From positions 62,001-126,000 of the forward strand of contig JAIXMN010000032.1 in assembly GCA_025716815.1 (NCBI GenBank): a stretch of 64,000 bases of DNA, read 5' to 3'. The notes below the pieces were generated by a model that saw only the letters and a program-made list of their open reading frames with translations, was not told where the DNA came from and ran no database searches. Of the stretch, positions 23,209-35,628 are shown one piece after another. The position numbers and the translations under genes are program-made. Origin of the DNA: Dichotomocladium elegans (taxonomy: Eukaryota; Mucoromycota; Mucoromycetes; Mucorales; Lichtheimiaceae). How positions within the stretch are numbered: position 1 is the stretch's first letter; each line of letters begins with the position of its first letter.

Positions 23209-25315
23209 ATGGATAAGTCCGACAGCAGCCGGACTACAGCCTCTTCCACGCTAGGCACCTCCAACACGGAAGACGAGGCTCTTCCACAGCAGCCCCCAAA
23301 AAATTCGGACCGCCGACCTCCTTCCACCCTTTTGCCACCTGCTGCTCGGCCAAAGCTGACTACGATTCACAGCTCAGACCAGTCGAGATTTATGACGCTT
23401 GAACGATTGCAACAAAACATGACGCTCAAGCCGCCGCCCAAACTCGTCCAGGCAGGTACGGGTCAGGCTGTTGCTACTGGCACGAACCCCGGCAATACCG
23501 CTCCCTCACCCTCGAATGCTATTCCTATTGCTGCTGCTGCCACTGTTCCGACCGCGGTTGCCGCTGCTTCCTTGAGCAGCGGACCTACACCGCAGCAAGC
23601 AGAACGACAACTAACCATTGAAACAGCCGTCTTTGAACAGCAGCCGATATTTCAACACGAAAAGAAGCAACGATCTCAGCAGGTAGGATCCCCCTTTCCC
23701 TCTTTTTTTTTTTGCCATGAAGAAGAAAAAGAAAAAAGCGAGTGAACGGACACCGGTTCTGATCATTTGGGAGGTTCCCCCTCCCCCGACACTCGGGCCA
23801 CCGACATCACTTTATTCTCGTTTAGACAAGTGATACCATGAGATCAGGTAGCGAATCCGCCGCCCCCAGCCGCCCCCGCCCTCAGCGGAAAGCAAAGCGT
23901 CGTAACAAGCCCTTTACAAAACCTACCGAGATCTTTGCTCAGAACCTGAGCGACGCTGTTCTACATGCTAATATTGGTATAGAAATATAGATACCTGGCT
24001 TGTAGTGCCTTTGTTATTTGCTGCTGAAATATTTTATCATGCCATTATGGTAGACTCGGACGAAGACGAAAGCTACGTCTACCGCGACTATCGCCCCTCC
24101 TCGCTCTATCCAACCATGTGGAATGACCACTACACCTCCAAAAACTATCCGGACATCAAGCCCCGTCGCCCTGTTCTCCGATCTGCCGTTTCCGAGCTTC
24201 CGACCATCGCACTGCTGCGCTCAGGCTATCCCCTTCCACCACCTCGCTCCAGAAAACACGACTGGTATCCTAGCGATGCAGACGACACACCTTTGTTGCC
24301 ACGCCACGCTGGCTCAATGGGCAAAAGGAAGCGTCGGGCTGCTCCGTCCAAAAGGTATTCAAAAAGGGGATACGTAGCATCGGGCATTCACACATACTCA
24401 CACGCAAAAAAAATAAATATATATAAAGCTTGATTGTTCTCTGGGTGCTGGTCGGTGTGATCATAACCTTCGCGTTCATGTGGCTAGTTTCGATTTTTAT
24501 GGCGCGGCCTTTAGAAGCAGTCGAGGTCATGGAAATCTCCAACGTTCTCGGATCCACAAAGGAACTCTTTTTCGACCTGCACGTGAGGGCAAGGTTTGTT
24601 TTTGTTTGGATACATTGCGTTGATGAAAATAATAAAACTCGTTTGCTTTTTTTTTTCTTGTTTATTTTATCTTGTATGCATCTAGGAATTCCAATTGGTG
24701 GTCCGTCCGAATATCGCATGCCTCCTTTAGTGTTTTCGCTTCAAGCCAGTACGTGCCTACAAGCTTAAGCAATATTTCACAGATCCAAGGTATACACACA
24801 CAAAAGAAAAAGCAGGTAACATAACAAAGGAGTAACATGAGTCAATAGCTGCACCGGTGGAATTTCTTGGAACGATCTACGAACTGGACGAACCACTCGT
24901 ATTTGCACCGGGTAATCTCTTTGGTCCAACCGCGAGCGTTGCCAACACGCAGATCCAAATTAAGAACCCGGGTAAAACCAAGGGTGACAGCAGCGGTAAC
25001 GAACGATGGTAAACACCCTTTACAATGCATCCACACGCCCACAGTGCGGTTACAACTTCTAATCACCCCCCCCGCCTTTTTTTTTTTTGAAAAAAACATA
25101 GGTCACTCTTGATCCGTTACCCATATGAACTGACGGTACGAGGAGTCCTAAAATACAAGGTCATGCCCATATCTCCGTTTATGCAAATCCATTCGGCTCG
25201 CGTGTGTCATGTATCAAGGATTGATCCTGCTACCGGAGAGATCACAAAGATCCCAGAAACCGAAAAATCAGTATGCGATGATCCTTCGCCTGTTGAAAAC
25301 GTTCATCGGCCATGA
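23209..25315 (+). CDS. vac7: VAC7-like vacuolar PI(3,5)P2 regulator
   Basis: Seven exons (23209-23682, 23826-23976, 24054-24354, 24429-24593, 24686-24789, 24849-25008, 25102-25315) give 522 residues in phase. A disordered N-terminus is followed by the Vac7 signature: KRRNKPFTKPTEIFAQNL, then DSDEDESYVY. One transmembrane segment (IVLWVLVGVIITFAFMWLV, about residue 310) follows, and a C-terminal LEA-2-like lumenal domain with LHVRARNSNWW, YELDEPLVFAPGNL and NERWSLLIRYPYEL. In yeast Vac7 sits in the vacuole membrane and activates the Fab1 lipid kinase complex, controlling vacuole size and stress responses. It is shorter than yeast Vac7 (1165 residues), mostly in the N-terminus. The assignment rests on motif order. 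Confidence 0.85.
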
Positions 25316-25657
25316 AACGCCCACCCCAATTTATATATATTGTATCTAATAGCCCCAAACCTTATTTATCTTTCTCCTTTGTTTGTACATGTTCATTGTT
25401 AAATCTTCCTTTTTTATACTGGGAGCCAGTGTTCTCGCTATCCCCATTACAAACGTCTCGTACTCCTCCTACGGCTGGCACTGCTGCCGTTGTTGCTGCA
25501 ACTCGTTTTTTCCTTTCATCCAAGTGGGCTTTCCTTGATCTAGTGCGTCAATCAGCCCGGGCCCCATTTATCTTTCATATGCTACTTACTTCTCTTTCTC
25601 AGATAAATGATTTCGGATCTCAGGATAAGTGGGTAATAGGGATGGATTTTGGGCTAT
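25316..25657. other. 3' interval between VAC7 and CDK10
   Basis: 342 bp between two convergent stop codons, AT-rich with tatatatat near 25330. It presumably holds both 3' UTRs. An overlapping open frame (25312-25749, plus) has no family features. Confidence 0.5.
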
Positions 25658-27149
25658 TCAAGTCTTGTCAGCACTACGATCGTCATTATTTGGTTCTTTT
25701 TTACCTCTTGGCGATTCGGAAAAGTAAGGATGAGCTAATGCCCGTTTAACTGTCAATCGTGTTTTAGGGTTGTACGTGAGTAGTCCTGCCAGCAGGTTTA
25801 TCGTATTTTCGCTATAGCGCGGAAATGCTAGTTTGATTGTATTGTAGCTATGAAAGATAGGTAAGCAAGACATATGGGTCGACGCTGTCACTCCTCCATT
25901 GGCCGATGTCATCTTCTTACTCTTGTTTCGGGAGCTCAAATACATTCGCCAGCGGTAACCTTGCGAATCCTGGCCATATGTGTTCATTCGGCGTGCCGAG
26001 CAACTTGACAATGAGATCAAGTTGAGCCTGTTCGGTATTGCCAGGCAAAAACGGACGATGAAGTAGCAATTCACCAAAAATGCAGCCTGCAGACCTATTA
26101 TCGCTTCATTAGGACTCTTACGTTTTCTCTTCCTCAGAGACTTACCAAAGATCCACTGCCGTTGTATAGAAGGATTCTCCAAGTAAGAGCTCCGGAGATC
26201 GGTACCACAGCGTTACCACATTCGGCGTCATTGGTTTCGGGGGAAGACCAACTGTTCTCGCCAAACCAAAATCGGCTAATGGGTTTGATGGACATCAGAA
26301 ATAGAAAGGTGTATTCCACACAGCCTCTTTTATATCCATGCTACTTACCAATTTTCAGCAACCCCTTGGATGTCAAGAGCAAATTGGACATTTTCAAGTC
26401 TCTGATCTATCACGTCAAGTTATTGTCTCCTTGCTTGCAGTTTTTTTAAAAAAAGAAAAAATCCATTATAACCTGTGAATAATGGAATGGTTATGACAGT
26501 ATTCCAATCCTCGTAGCAATTGTAGCATCAGACATTTTACTATGATCCATGATCGAATCAGTCAAGGCATTTCCCCCACCCGGTCCCATGAAAAGAAAAA
26601 AAGATGGTAGACCACTTGCTTTCAGAAGGCGTGTAAGGTGTCGGCACCATATCCAGCAAAGTCCCGAGATCCTATACCACCTCCGGTTGAGCAAACTCTC
26701 ACGACCCGCCTTTTCTTCTTTACACACCTGTTCACAATATTCCATGACCAAAAAGATCGACTCGAGCTTGGACCCAACAGCAACGTCGGTGACATTAACA
26801 ATATTCGGGTGACTCATGCGTTTCAAAATGCTGATTTCTCGTAAACTCGAGATGGGCATGCCATCCGTCTCGCGTTCCATGCGGATTTTTTTCAGAGCAA
26901 CAACTTGCCGTGTTTTTTTGTCCTTGACCCTGCTGCATAGATCAGCTGCGTTAGCCACAAAGTCCCACACATGCAAGCGAGAGAGACTGATCAAAGCACG
27001 CACTAGACAACACCATAAGTGCCTTCACCGACTCGATTCAACTTTTCAAACTCATCAACATCTCGACACGATCCATAAAAAGGCACATCGTTATACGCAA
27101 TGTGCTTATTTCGCACGCTCAGGAGATCGGTGTGTCGACGTTCTGACAT
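25658..27149 (-). CDS. cdk10: CDK10 (PISSLRE) cyclin-dependent kinase
   Basis: Eight exons (27004-27149, 26728-26932, 26620-26671, 26473-26539, 26349-26401, 26146-26275, 25921-26094, 25658-25847) give 338 residues in phase. The glycine loop GEGTYGVVY, the cyclin-binding helix [13 protein letters not shown], the catalytic loop [20 protein letters not shown], the activation segment [12 protein letters not shown] and [10 protein letters not shown] identify CDK10. The helix carries the PISSLRE sequence that named the human kinase. Human CDK10 (360 residues) pairs with cyclin M and is linked to ETS2 turnover and cilia control; its role in fungi is not settled. The exon 3 donor is GC rather than GT. 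The exon 5 acceptor was chosen to keep the invariant HRD loop, skipping an AG a few bases upstream. The MED16 stop lies 139 bp beyond its start. Confidence 0.92.
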
Positions 27150-27288
27150 GAAGGAATTAAAGAAAAAAAAAGACGCAGACAGATAAGGAGGAGGGAAAAA
27201 AAAGTCGTAAATCCCCACGCCAACGCTCTAATTTCCGCTTTGGGCGCTTTCTCTCAGCGTGTAGCTGTTGTTTATTGGCTATTGTGGA

Positions 27289-30200
27289 TCACAACCACTC
27301 CGTGAAAAGTCCACCACAGACGCACCGTCGCCCTAGAGTACGGTACCAGAGCGCATGGGAGCAGGGATCTGACGAGACTTGACGCCTAGGCATTGCATAC
27401 TGATGACATCGAACGCAGGTCCACAAATGCTTTGTGGCTGGAGGAATTCGACGCTTTTGGATCACATCATAGATGTCGGTCGAATCCCGTTCCAAGTAGA
27501 CAGCAGGCAGGGCAAACTTTTCAGAAAAATCGGCTGTGATTTTTCGAAGATTATCCACTTTGTTTGATGGTAATTTGGAATGCAAGAGTAGTGACCAGCT
27601 ATCTTTATTATCTATATGAAAGCAATCGCAGTGAGAACGCGCTTTCCTTCAGAGCGGCCGAGCAGAATGAGAGGGAGGTCATTTTCTTACTTACCCGCTT
27701 CCTCAGCCCTTAAGGCGTTCAAAAAAGCTAGCATATCCTTGAGAGCGATGGGTTCGTTTTGCAGGAGATGGTTCGCATATCGCAGCAGAAGCGGTGCCGA
27801 CTCGGGTAGGTTTGGCAGATCAAATGTCGTGGAAGTTGTGTATCGAACAAATTCGTTGATCATAACCAGTACTTTGCAAAGCGCTGAGCGACTCTCTTTA
27901 TGTATTAAGAGCACTGCATGCGATGGGCGCGCTGCGATATCCATGAATTCTATTTTAAAGCCTTTAGTAAAACGAACAATGTGCAGCGCCAGGAGCATCT
28001 TCTTACTAGAGTTCTTTGGCCTCTTGCAATGGAAGAGCACATTCCATTTCTTCAAAATCCATCGTACAAAGTCAAGAGTCCATGTTGTGAGCGCCATCAG
28101 AGACCATAAGCTGCCTATACTTCAAAATTAAGCCGTTTACCAGATACTATAACCTGTCCACTTACTTGTTTCAAACTCTAAGGTGGCCTTTTCTTCCGAG
28201 ATAGTCATTGCACCTAAGCCGTATATGTTATACCCAAGGTAATTACAGCCTACTTGCCCATTTATCTTACTCAAAACCTTGTCGATATCCGAGAAGTTGG
28301 ATTTGCAGCTTCCAATAAAGCATTCTAATATAACAGGAAGTTGGATTGCTTTGCATAAATTGGTGTACTGCACAGTCTTGCATGGTAATCGCCTATTGTG
28401 CTTTTGCCTAAGTGTCACTTCGCTGGGTTTAGTCGGTTTCCACCTTACCGATAGGTTCCAAGCGCCAGTCCGTATGCTCTCCCAAGCTGCGGCAGACTCC
28501 AATCCCGCAGAGTCAAACTCTTGTCGTCATTGGGGTCAAGGGCTGAAGACGGTGCGACAGGGACCGGGTTGACTTGATTTTGTTGGCAGTAAATTTGATA
28601 ACTGGTCAATACATCCTGAATAACCTTTTCGGCTATACCTAAAAAGAGACATCCGTCAAGACTATTACAAAGAGCTGCTGCGTAGTACTTACTGCTGTTT
28701 TCGGGGAGACCGTTGATCCGAATAAGTTCTGATACGATATCTAAATCATCTATCTGATTCAGCAAACTGAGTTTGAGTGCCTTGTTTATCATGGATATAT
28801 TGTCTATTAACAAAAAAAACAGGAGTATGTTAGCTTTTGTTTGTTCATGTAGTGTGAATCCATCCTACCCGGTTCAATCTTTTCCGTTCGGACGTCTGTT
28901 ACACGAATGACTCCAAGCTTGTTTGAAGATAGTATACAAAAGATGTGTGTTTCATTCGGGGACATGGCCAGAGCCGCTACCGGGTCAGGGTCGCCATCGC
29001 TGAAGGTCTGAGCGTCTGCCGCCTGCCAGTAGGACGGGCCAATCGATGGCACGTCAACAGCACTTTGACTTCTCAGCAGCCCAGGCTCATCATCCGATCT
29101 GCCCTCCACATGTATACTCCCATCAGATAAGCCTATCACCAGCCAACCGTGCCGCGTCTTGGTCATCGACGTGATGAATCGTTCTTCCACTCTGACACCA
29201 CCCAAGAACTCAAGGTTCTACAATGATATGAGTACCTGATTCCGTTTGGAAGAACCGGATATATATACCATAGATTCTAAATTCATGGCTAGTCCACTGT
29301 AAATGTCCCTCGCTATTACGTCTCCCGGAATCTTGAGAGTACGATTTTGGAGCATCCATCTCCCAATAAGACCTGTGTATTTCCCTTCCGCTGTCCCTGT
29401 ATCAGAGCTCCTGTACTAGCAGCCAAGCTCTCTCCGACTCTGTGAGCACCTACCATCTTCATTTGCAAAACCAACGACCAATTGTATCCCTGATTTCTTC
29501 TGCACAAGCAAAAGCTGCGATATGGCTGCATTTGTAATGTTGCCCAGTGATGAGGATAAATTCGAAGCTGTCAACCGCAACTTGACAAGAGGCCGACAGA
29601 GAACGGCTAAATCGCGACGTGTCAGCATGGAAATGCATCACACAGAACACGGTACTTACCTCCTTGAGTCGATATTCCAGGGAAGCAGACAGATATTTTA
29701 TATACATGCACTGACATGGGCCGCGAATCGACGTGATGGGTTGCAAGATAGATATCCCCATCTAATACAAAACATTATGAATTCAATAAGGATACTGCCC
29801 ATATTTGTTAGGCATTCCAATTCCGAACGCACCATGATCAAGCGCCATTGAGGCATGGGATATCCGGGTCCAGTTGTCTGCTCCGATCAGGCTCATACCA
29901 AAGCAACCGATATCAGCATGTCCGGAACCTCCCATTCTTCCAGTATTTGGCAGCACAGTCGAGAAGGATGAGAAGATTTTGCCACCACGTTGATAATGTA
30001 CGCTCACTTCGCCGTGAACAGTAACTACAACGAATGCAAAGTGTCCGAACGGGTTCCGGGGTCCCTCCAGTGGCGTCCGCGAAAACGTGTCCCCGTCTGG
30101 AGAGAGGTCATACTATAGTTTTAGAATAGAGAAATTGAGATTGATGTCTGTTCTGTTCATCTTGGACTTTTGACATGAGTTGCTTACGAGGCGATCTGTA

Positions 30201-30768
30201 TTAAGCCAGAGTAGGGCAGCAAGAGGCTGATGTAAATCAACGCTGTATGCCAACGTCCATTGATCCGAAGCGCTCTGGCAATAAATTATAAAGACGTGTC
30301 AGTAACGTGAGAATGAATCCACAACAGACAATTGGATGAAAAGCTTACTCCGAGATCCCATAAAGCGATCTTGCCGGTTTCGTCCGCTGACGCGAGTGTG
30401 GTGCCCCGTTGATTCCATGCGAGATGAGAAATGGCATTCTGATCGTGGAATTCTTCTGCAAGACGAACGGGAGTTTTGTTGAGGAATGTATTATTTGTGA
30501 TGCTGTTTAGGTCAAGTGTGTAGTGATCGCCCGTTATGGCATTCACGCCTGGCCCAAGTGGTTTGGGGTGAGACATGACAACGACGCTTTGTGTAGAAAC
30601 GGCTAGATTCTGTGGTGCCTGGCGATGAATCAAAGCGGAAAATAAACATGGAAGTGGGTATCGTGCTGCTGTCACTGCTGGAGCCACAGTCGTCGTTGTG
30701 GCGACAGTAGGGGTACCATGGCGCCCATAAATGCCTATACGTCGTCGTTTATGTGCAAGTTCAACCAT
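27289..30768 (-). CDS. med16: Mediator complex tail subunit MED16 (Sin4)
   Basis: About twelve exons, roughly 900 residues. The first is 30349-30768 and the last ends at 27289. The N-terminal half is a WD-type beta-propeller (ISHLAWNQRGTTLASADETG, KIALWDLG, then ISHASMALDHDGDIYLATHH and VIGLSDGSIHV). The middle has VAALAMSPNETHIFCILSS. The C-terminal half is helical and ends with paired cysteines (CVRCHQ ... CVCGGLF), as in Med16 proteins. Med16 is part of the Mediator tail that contacts activators and repressors of RNA polymerase II genes. Exon joins I traced (at 30349/30285, 29831, 29650, 29460, 29277, 28870, 28690, 28447 and 27650) keep phase, but some internal boundaries were not checked arithmetically. 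Confidence 0.82.
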
Positions 30769-31085
30769 GGGTTATATATATATTTTAAATATACATATAT
30801 GGAGGCGGAAAAAGAGGGAAAAAAATAAGTAGCCAAGAAGCGGGGCGGCGTACAAGTTGGGTTTGAAAGGCCGGACGAACAAGCGCGGAATATTGGGATT
30901 ATGATTTTTCGACAGCTCTGCTGAGGCCCTGCGAGTCTTCGTACATCCAGGAAGTAGTCTGGAACGCAAAACAAAGATGACACAGGGTATCGGTTCTATT
31001 GGCAGCTGCATTTGTCAGAATAACCTCCGGTATTTACTTCATTTTCAAAAATAAAAATAAAATTCGCACAAAAGTATTATCAATG
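30769..31085. other. Intergenic region upstream of MED16
   Basis: 317 bp of promoter-proximal sequence for MED16, with a tatatatatattttaaatatac stretch directly before the ATG region. It joins the transposon relic on the right. No gene is seen. Confidence 0.4.
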
Positions 31086-32075
31086 TCGCATAAAACATAG
31101 AATTTGTCTCATGGGTAAAGAAGGCTGGAGACATACCCGTTAGCCAACAGAAAATATCAGTCTCCTTCTTACTTTTTACCTTACCCCGAAGGTAGCTAGG
31201 TGTGTCATTCCGGTAACAATGGCGGAAGGATTGGAGGAAGAAACGAGGAGTGACGACGACGGGCCAACACCAACACCAGCTGCAGAAGCATCAGGAGGAG
31301 CAGACGAGCAAAAAGCACCTCGACGAACACATGGTGGGAGATCTGCGCGGGTGCAGCCAAACCACGGTCCCACCCAAAGCCCATATCCTCTCGTCTTGGT
31401 GCATTCGAGTTAGGCTGATATCGTTATCTACAGAGGATCTGGGATATTAAAAGATTGCATAATCGAATAAGGATGATCTATTGCGTTTTACTTTGTTCCT
31501 GACATCTGACCAAAACTGCTCAATCGGATTGAGTTCAGGCGAGTACGGTGGAAGTTAAGCACATCGATATCCTCAGCCTTATGGATAGGTGCATTATCCA
31601 TTACCAAAAAGTCAATGTTGGTCCTGTCCCATTTGCACACCCAGTCAAGACGCTCTTGGATTTTCGCAGCACTATCCTTATCTACGGGCTGAAAGCAAGC
31701 CATTTTCAACGACAAGTTGCATTCGTTTTTTCACAAATCGATGGAGCGTCATTTTAGATACTTTGAGACCCTCAAATCTTTGGATCAATTGCTCCATCAG
31801 CTGCTCTAGGACAATAGATGGATTCTCGTCAATGCGTTCTAAAATAACCCTCGTATGCTCTTCATTGAGAATACGCGAACAACCCCTCGCTTTAGGTTTC
31901 TTAAAGATACCGTGAGGGTCTTTCTCGTTCTGTAAATGCCCATCGCTGGGCTGAACGACCATGGAATCCCAGCAGCTGATGCACTCAAGAACTTCTTAAA
32001 CATCAGTTTGAAAAATTTGACCTTGTCTTGGCCAGTGTACGTTGCGTAACTGCGCTTGATCCCTGCTTCTTTCAT
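31086..32075 (-). mobile_element. Decayed IS630/Tc1-type transposon, copy A (internal deletion)
   Basis: On the minus strand several broken frames resemble one transposase. The N-terminal part (32075 to about 31950) has RSYATYTGQDKVKFF and LSASAAG. A helix-turn-helix and linker part (31962-31690) has RILNEEHTRVILERIDENPS and LKVSKMTLHRFV. The C-terminal catalytic part (31640-31450) has VMDNAPIHKAEDI and NSIEQFWSDVRNK. The segment that should lie between KIQERLDWVCKWD and VMDNAPIH, carrying the first catalytic Asp and about a hundred residues, is missing, and stops and frameshifts interrupt the rest, so it cannot be functional. Downstream DNA (31086-31450) is shared with copy B at 36021. Outer ends and inverted repeats were not found. 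Confidence 0.75.
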
Positions 32076-32559
32076 CCGAATGTCTGTATCCTTTCGCTTG
32101 TGAATGTGTGTGGTAGTAAGATCAAAGTTATCTCTGCAAAATATGCTACGCAGACATTCAGTACGAGAACAAACGGATTGCAGAGAGTATGTACATCAAC
32201 GACATGACCTTGGCCATCTTCATAGAAAAAGAGAAAGAAGTGACATCTTCCCGTGTATAAATGTGACATTTGATTTTGTCATCATTGGGCAAAAGGCGAT
32301 TTTAGTTTTGTATGCGTCTACTGTACCGTGGACGCTGCGATAGTACTACGCCCGGAGTTACAAAAAAGCGTAAATCACCTTAGACGGCCGAGCATATTGT
32401 GTGAAGAGAGGGATGGGGTGCTGTGGTCATCAATATGGCGTACCGTCTGTACACGTTGACTTTAAATTTGTGAGTTCCTCTCCGGGTTGGGTTTTGCTTG
32501 GGCGTCGCTCACGCTCGCCCTTTTTTCCGCTTCTTTATTACTTCCTTTCTGTTTCAGAT
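32076..32559. other. Interval between transposon copy A and VMA16
   Basis: 484 bp holding the VMA16 promoter and leader. The tract tttctgtttcag directly before the VMA16 ATG looks like an intron acceptor, so a 5' UTR intron (donor gtgagttcc at about 32470) is likely. No gene is recognised. Confidence 0.5.
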
Positions 32560-33381
32560 ATGCCCGGCTTTTATACCACTCTTGCTGGGGGCGCTACAAG
32601 CGTCATCGGCATCGCTGCTTTGTACATGCTTCTGACTGGCACCGGTGAAGCATTCAATTTTGGCAAGCTTTTGCAAGAAACATCGCCCTATGCCTGGGCT
32701 ACTACCGGAATGGGTCTGTGTATTGGTCTGTCTGTTTCAGGTGCAGCTTGGTAAATAGCAACGAAAGAGAACGCGCAATCACTCCCACCTCAAAATAACA
32801 TATAAGACCTAATCAATTCCATGCGACAGGGGCATCTTTGTCACGGGATCATCCCTTCTTGGCGGTGCAGTCAAAACCCCACGCATTCAATCCCGAAACC
32901 TCATTTCCATCATTTTCTGCGAGGTCGTCGCGATTTATGGCGTAATTATGACCATTGTCTACTCGGCCAAGTTGAATGACGTCCCTCCTGAACTTCTTTA
33001 CACCGCTTCCAACTATTTTACAGGTCAGAATGGAAATTCTTCAGCCATCTGCACTCGTGGCTGTCATTAACAGGAGCAATACGTATAGGACATGCGATCT
33101 TCTGGGGAGGATTGACGGTCGGTGTCTGTAACCTCCTGTGTGGTATTTGTGTGGGCGTTACTGGATCTAGCGCTGCCCTTGCAGACGCTCAGGACCCTCA
33201 GCTCTTTGTCAAAATCCTTGTTGTTGAGATTTTCGGCTCTGTTCTTGGCCTTTTCGGTTTGATCGTGGGTCTTTTGACGGTAAGGAAAGAATATGGTTGT
33301 TTATGTAACGTCAAATATGATGGTAGGGATGATTGATCATCTGAAATTTTGTAGACCGGTAAAGCAGCCGACTTCCAGTAG
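32560..33381 (+). CDS. vma16: V-ATPase proteolipid subunit c'' (Vma16)
   Basis: Four exons (32560-32750, 32830-33023, 33089-33279, 33355-33381) give 200 residues in phase. Motifs of Vma16 are [55 protein letters not shown] and [20 protein letters not shown]; the acidic residue in [11 protein letters not shown] is the proton-carrying Glu. The protein is one of the three proteolipids of the V0 rotor that moves protons into vacuoles and Golgi. Yeast Vma16 is 213 residues with five predicted membrane spans; here the first hydrophobic segment is [14 protein letters not shown]. The ATG two bases after a cag acceptor is the only start that keeps frame; upstream ATGs do not splice in phase. Confidence 0.93.
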
Positions 33382-33453
33382 AACAAAAAAGGGGAAAGCG
33401 AAAAATAAAAACCAAAGAAGACATCACATGACGTCCTTTTCCTTTGGAATTTT

Positions 33454-35628
33454 TTACAAGAGCGTAAGCAAGGTTTTAGCTCCTGCGTTCGTGTCTGCTA
33501 CTTCTTCAATCTCCTTTTTGTGGGATTTTAACAACTTCTTGGTTGCCTTGCTAGTCGAAGGCTCCTCCACCAAAGAAACGATCACGAAGCTACCGAAGTT
33601 TGTGGCGTAAAATGGAACATGGGGTTTGATATGTTCCAGTAACATTGGCGCGAACTCCAAGGGCTCGGTTGCTATCATATAGACACGCATATACAATTAG
33701 CTCAATATTGATATGAAGCCAGGTCCCAGAATCCAAAGTACTGATATCTTACCTTTATCGTTCGCTTCTTCTGCACTATCAGCCTTGACCATGGCTTTGA
33801 TAATACGATTGCCGAACCGGTCCTGCATGATGTGATTTTCCTTTTCAATGTCTTCATCTACCAAGTTCAAGATGGCGCTGATGGCAGCCGATTTATCGCC
33901 CAAGGCGTGAAGCATGATTTCTTGTACAACTTGGGAGGAAAGTTTCTCGCGCATCAGGACAGGAGCTTTCTTCGCGACTGTTTCAATAAGAAGAGGTGAT
34001 GCTTCCTTGAGGATTTCATCTGCTCGGATCTTGGGATCCTTTTTACTATCGCAAAAACAATTAGCTTAAGGAAGTTTGATGGTCAGGCATACTTATTACC
34101 TTTGTCTGATAGCATCGCCCTCGGTAAGTTGGCGGACAGTGTCGGGGGACAGATATTTTGTGTTGCGACCCACTAAGATATATAAAAAGACGCGACGAGC
34201 AAATTTGTCGGCAAACAGCTCTGCAGCATTTTTACACAATTCCTAGATGTTCCATCTTTAGCTTCATATTCAAATAATCAAGCATGAGAAAACTTACCGC
34301 GACAACAGCCTTGTTAACCAAAACTGTATCGTCCATCACATCCAGTAAGCGGATTAAGACAAGGTATCCGTACTCATCGCGAGCAATCTTAACAAGGAAT
34401 GGTTTGAAGTTTTTGATAATCGCTTTACGATCCTATGGACGACACCATATTCAATACGCTATATATAGACTCGGGATCTCAGTTTGCGTACCTTAGGGGT
34501 AGCGTATGACAAGCAGATCATCGCAACCTTCGAACCCTCACGAGTGTGCAAAATTTCCTGAAGACTGTCTCGAAGATGGCCCATGATATTCTACAGAAGC
34601 AAATTCAGCTGCCCCATTTCTGGACAAAAATATGCTGTGCGCGGATGGCCTTACCTCACGGCCCTTTTGATCTGCTAATGTGAGGTACTGCAATAGCGCC
34701 TTGTGTACAATACTGTGAACAACAGTACCCTTATCCATACATCCCATCAAAGTCTCCGACATGAATTTCAGTACAGCCTCCCGCTTCTCCGGAAGCAATT
34801 CCAACAAGCCTTCGAGGGTCTTGGCGCCACCTCCACGGTTAAAGAGAGTCATTTCCGGACCGTAAAACTCCGCCAAAAGTTCGTTGCGCTGAGCTGCAGT
34901 CGAGAATTGCGAATAAAATGCCTCGACGACAGTCGAAGCATCTTTGTGCCGGATAAGTTTTCGTACATGAGTACGGAACTCTGAAAGGATCTGGTCACGC
35001 TGCTTTGGGCTAATCACAAGGTTTGAGTATGCGCTTCCTGTTTCATTCAAATTTTCACCTACCAGTATTCAAGCGTTTTTGTAACAATAAATTTGCCGTA
35101 CATGGACTTCGAGAGCTCCTGGAAATGACCAACGAGCTCGGAGGCGATCTGATTGCGTTGCTGAGAATTGCCCTTTTTTAAACATGTCTGGATCATACGG
35201 GATGCATCGTGTTTGAAAATGATCTACCGAACACTTGCTGTTAGCGAAACTGTCTTCCCCGATCATAGGCACACACATGTAGTATATACATATACATGTT
35301 CATGTTCCCGTAGTGTGACTTACATCCTTGACATGTCCCGTGATGACAGCCATGATCTTCTCCATCATATTTTTCGTCTCTTCTCTGCTAATATCACCTC
35401 GGCGAAGCGTCTCCCAAATTTTTTTCGCCTTAGTGATCATATCGTATGTGGGATCTTGACCCTTCCGCTCATTCTTCAGCGCTTTCTGTTGCTGGTGCGA
35501 TCCGGCTAAAACGATAAGGTTATCGAACAGATCCTCCATCACTATTGTTTCAACATACCACCCTTGCTCTTTTTCGCCTGATCGCCACCTGCGGGGGCGC
35601 TTGTTGCCTTTCTTTTCATTCCGGTCAT
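33454..35628 (-). CDS. puf6: PUF6/PUM3 ribosome-biogenesis RNA-binding protein
   Basis: About nine exons, roughly 550 residues. The first two (35559-35628 and 35324-35505) are checked for phase. A short basic N-terminus (MTGMKRKATSAP...QAKKSKG) is followed by KAKKIWETLRR and Puf-type helical repeats (FKHDASRMIQTCLKKG, KSMYGKFIVTKTLEYC, HKDASTVVEAFY, TREGSKVAMICLSY, DEYGYLVLIRLLDVMDD). The C-terminal CPL region contains FADKFARRVFLYILVGRNTKYLSPD, DRFGNRIIKAMVKAD and TNFGSFVIVSLVEE. This matches yeast Puf6 and human PUM3, nucleolar proteins needed for 60S assembly. In yeast Puf6 also represses ASH1 mRNA. The stop lies only 72 bp from that of VMA16 on the opposite strand, so transcripts probably overlap at their 3' ends. 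Confidence 0.88.

Noticed and set aside
32401..32559. N-terminal extension of VMA16 from an upstream ATG
   Set aside because: The open frame crosses a likely 5' UTR intron acceptor; the upstream ATGs in the spliced leader do not join in phase with the proteolipid.
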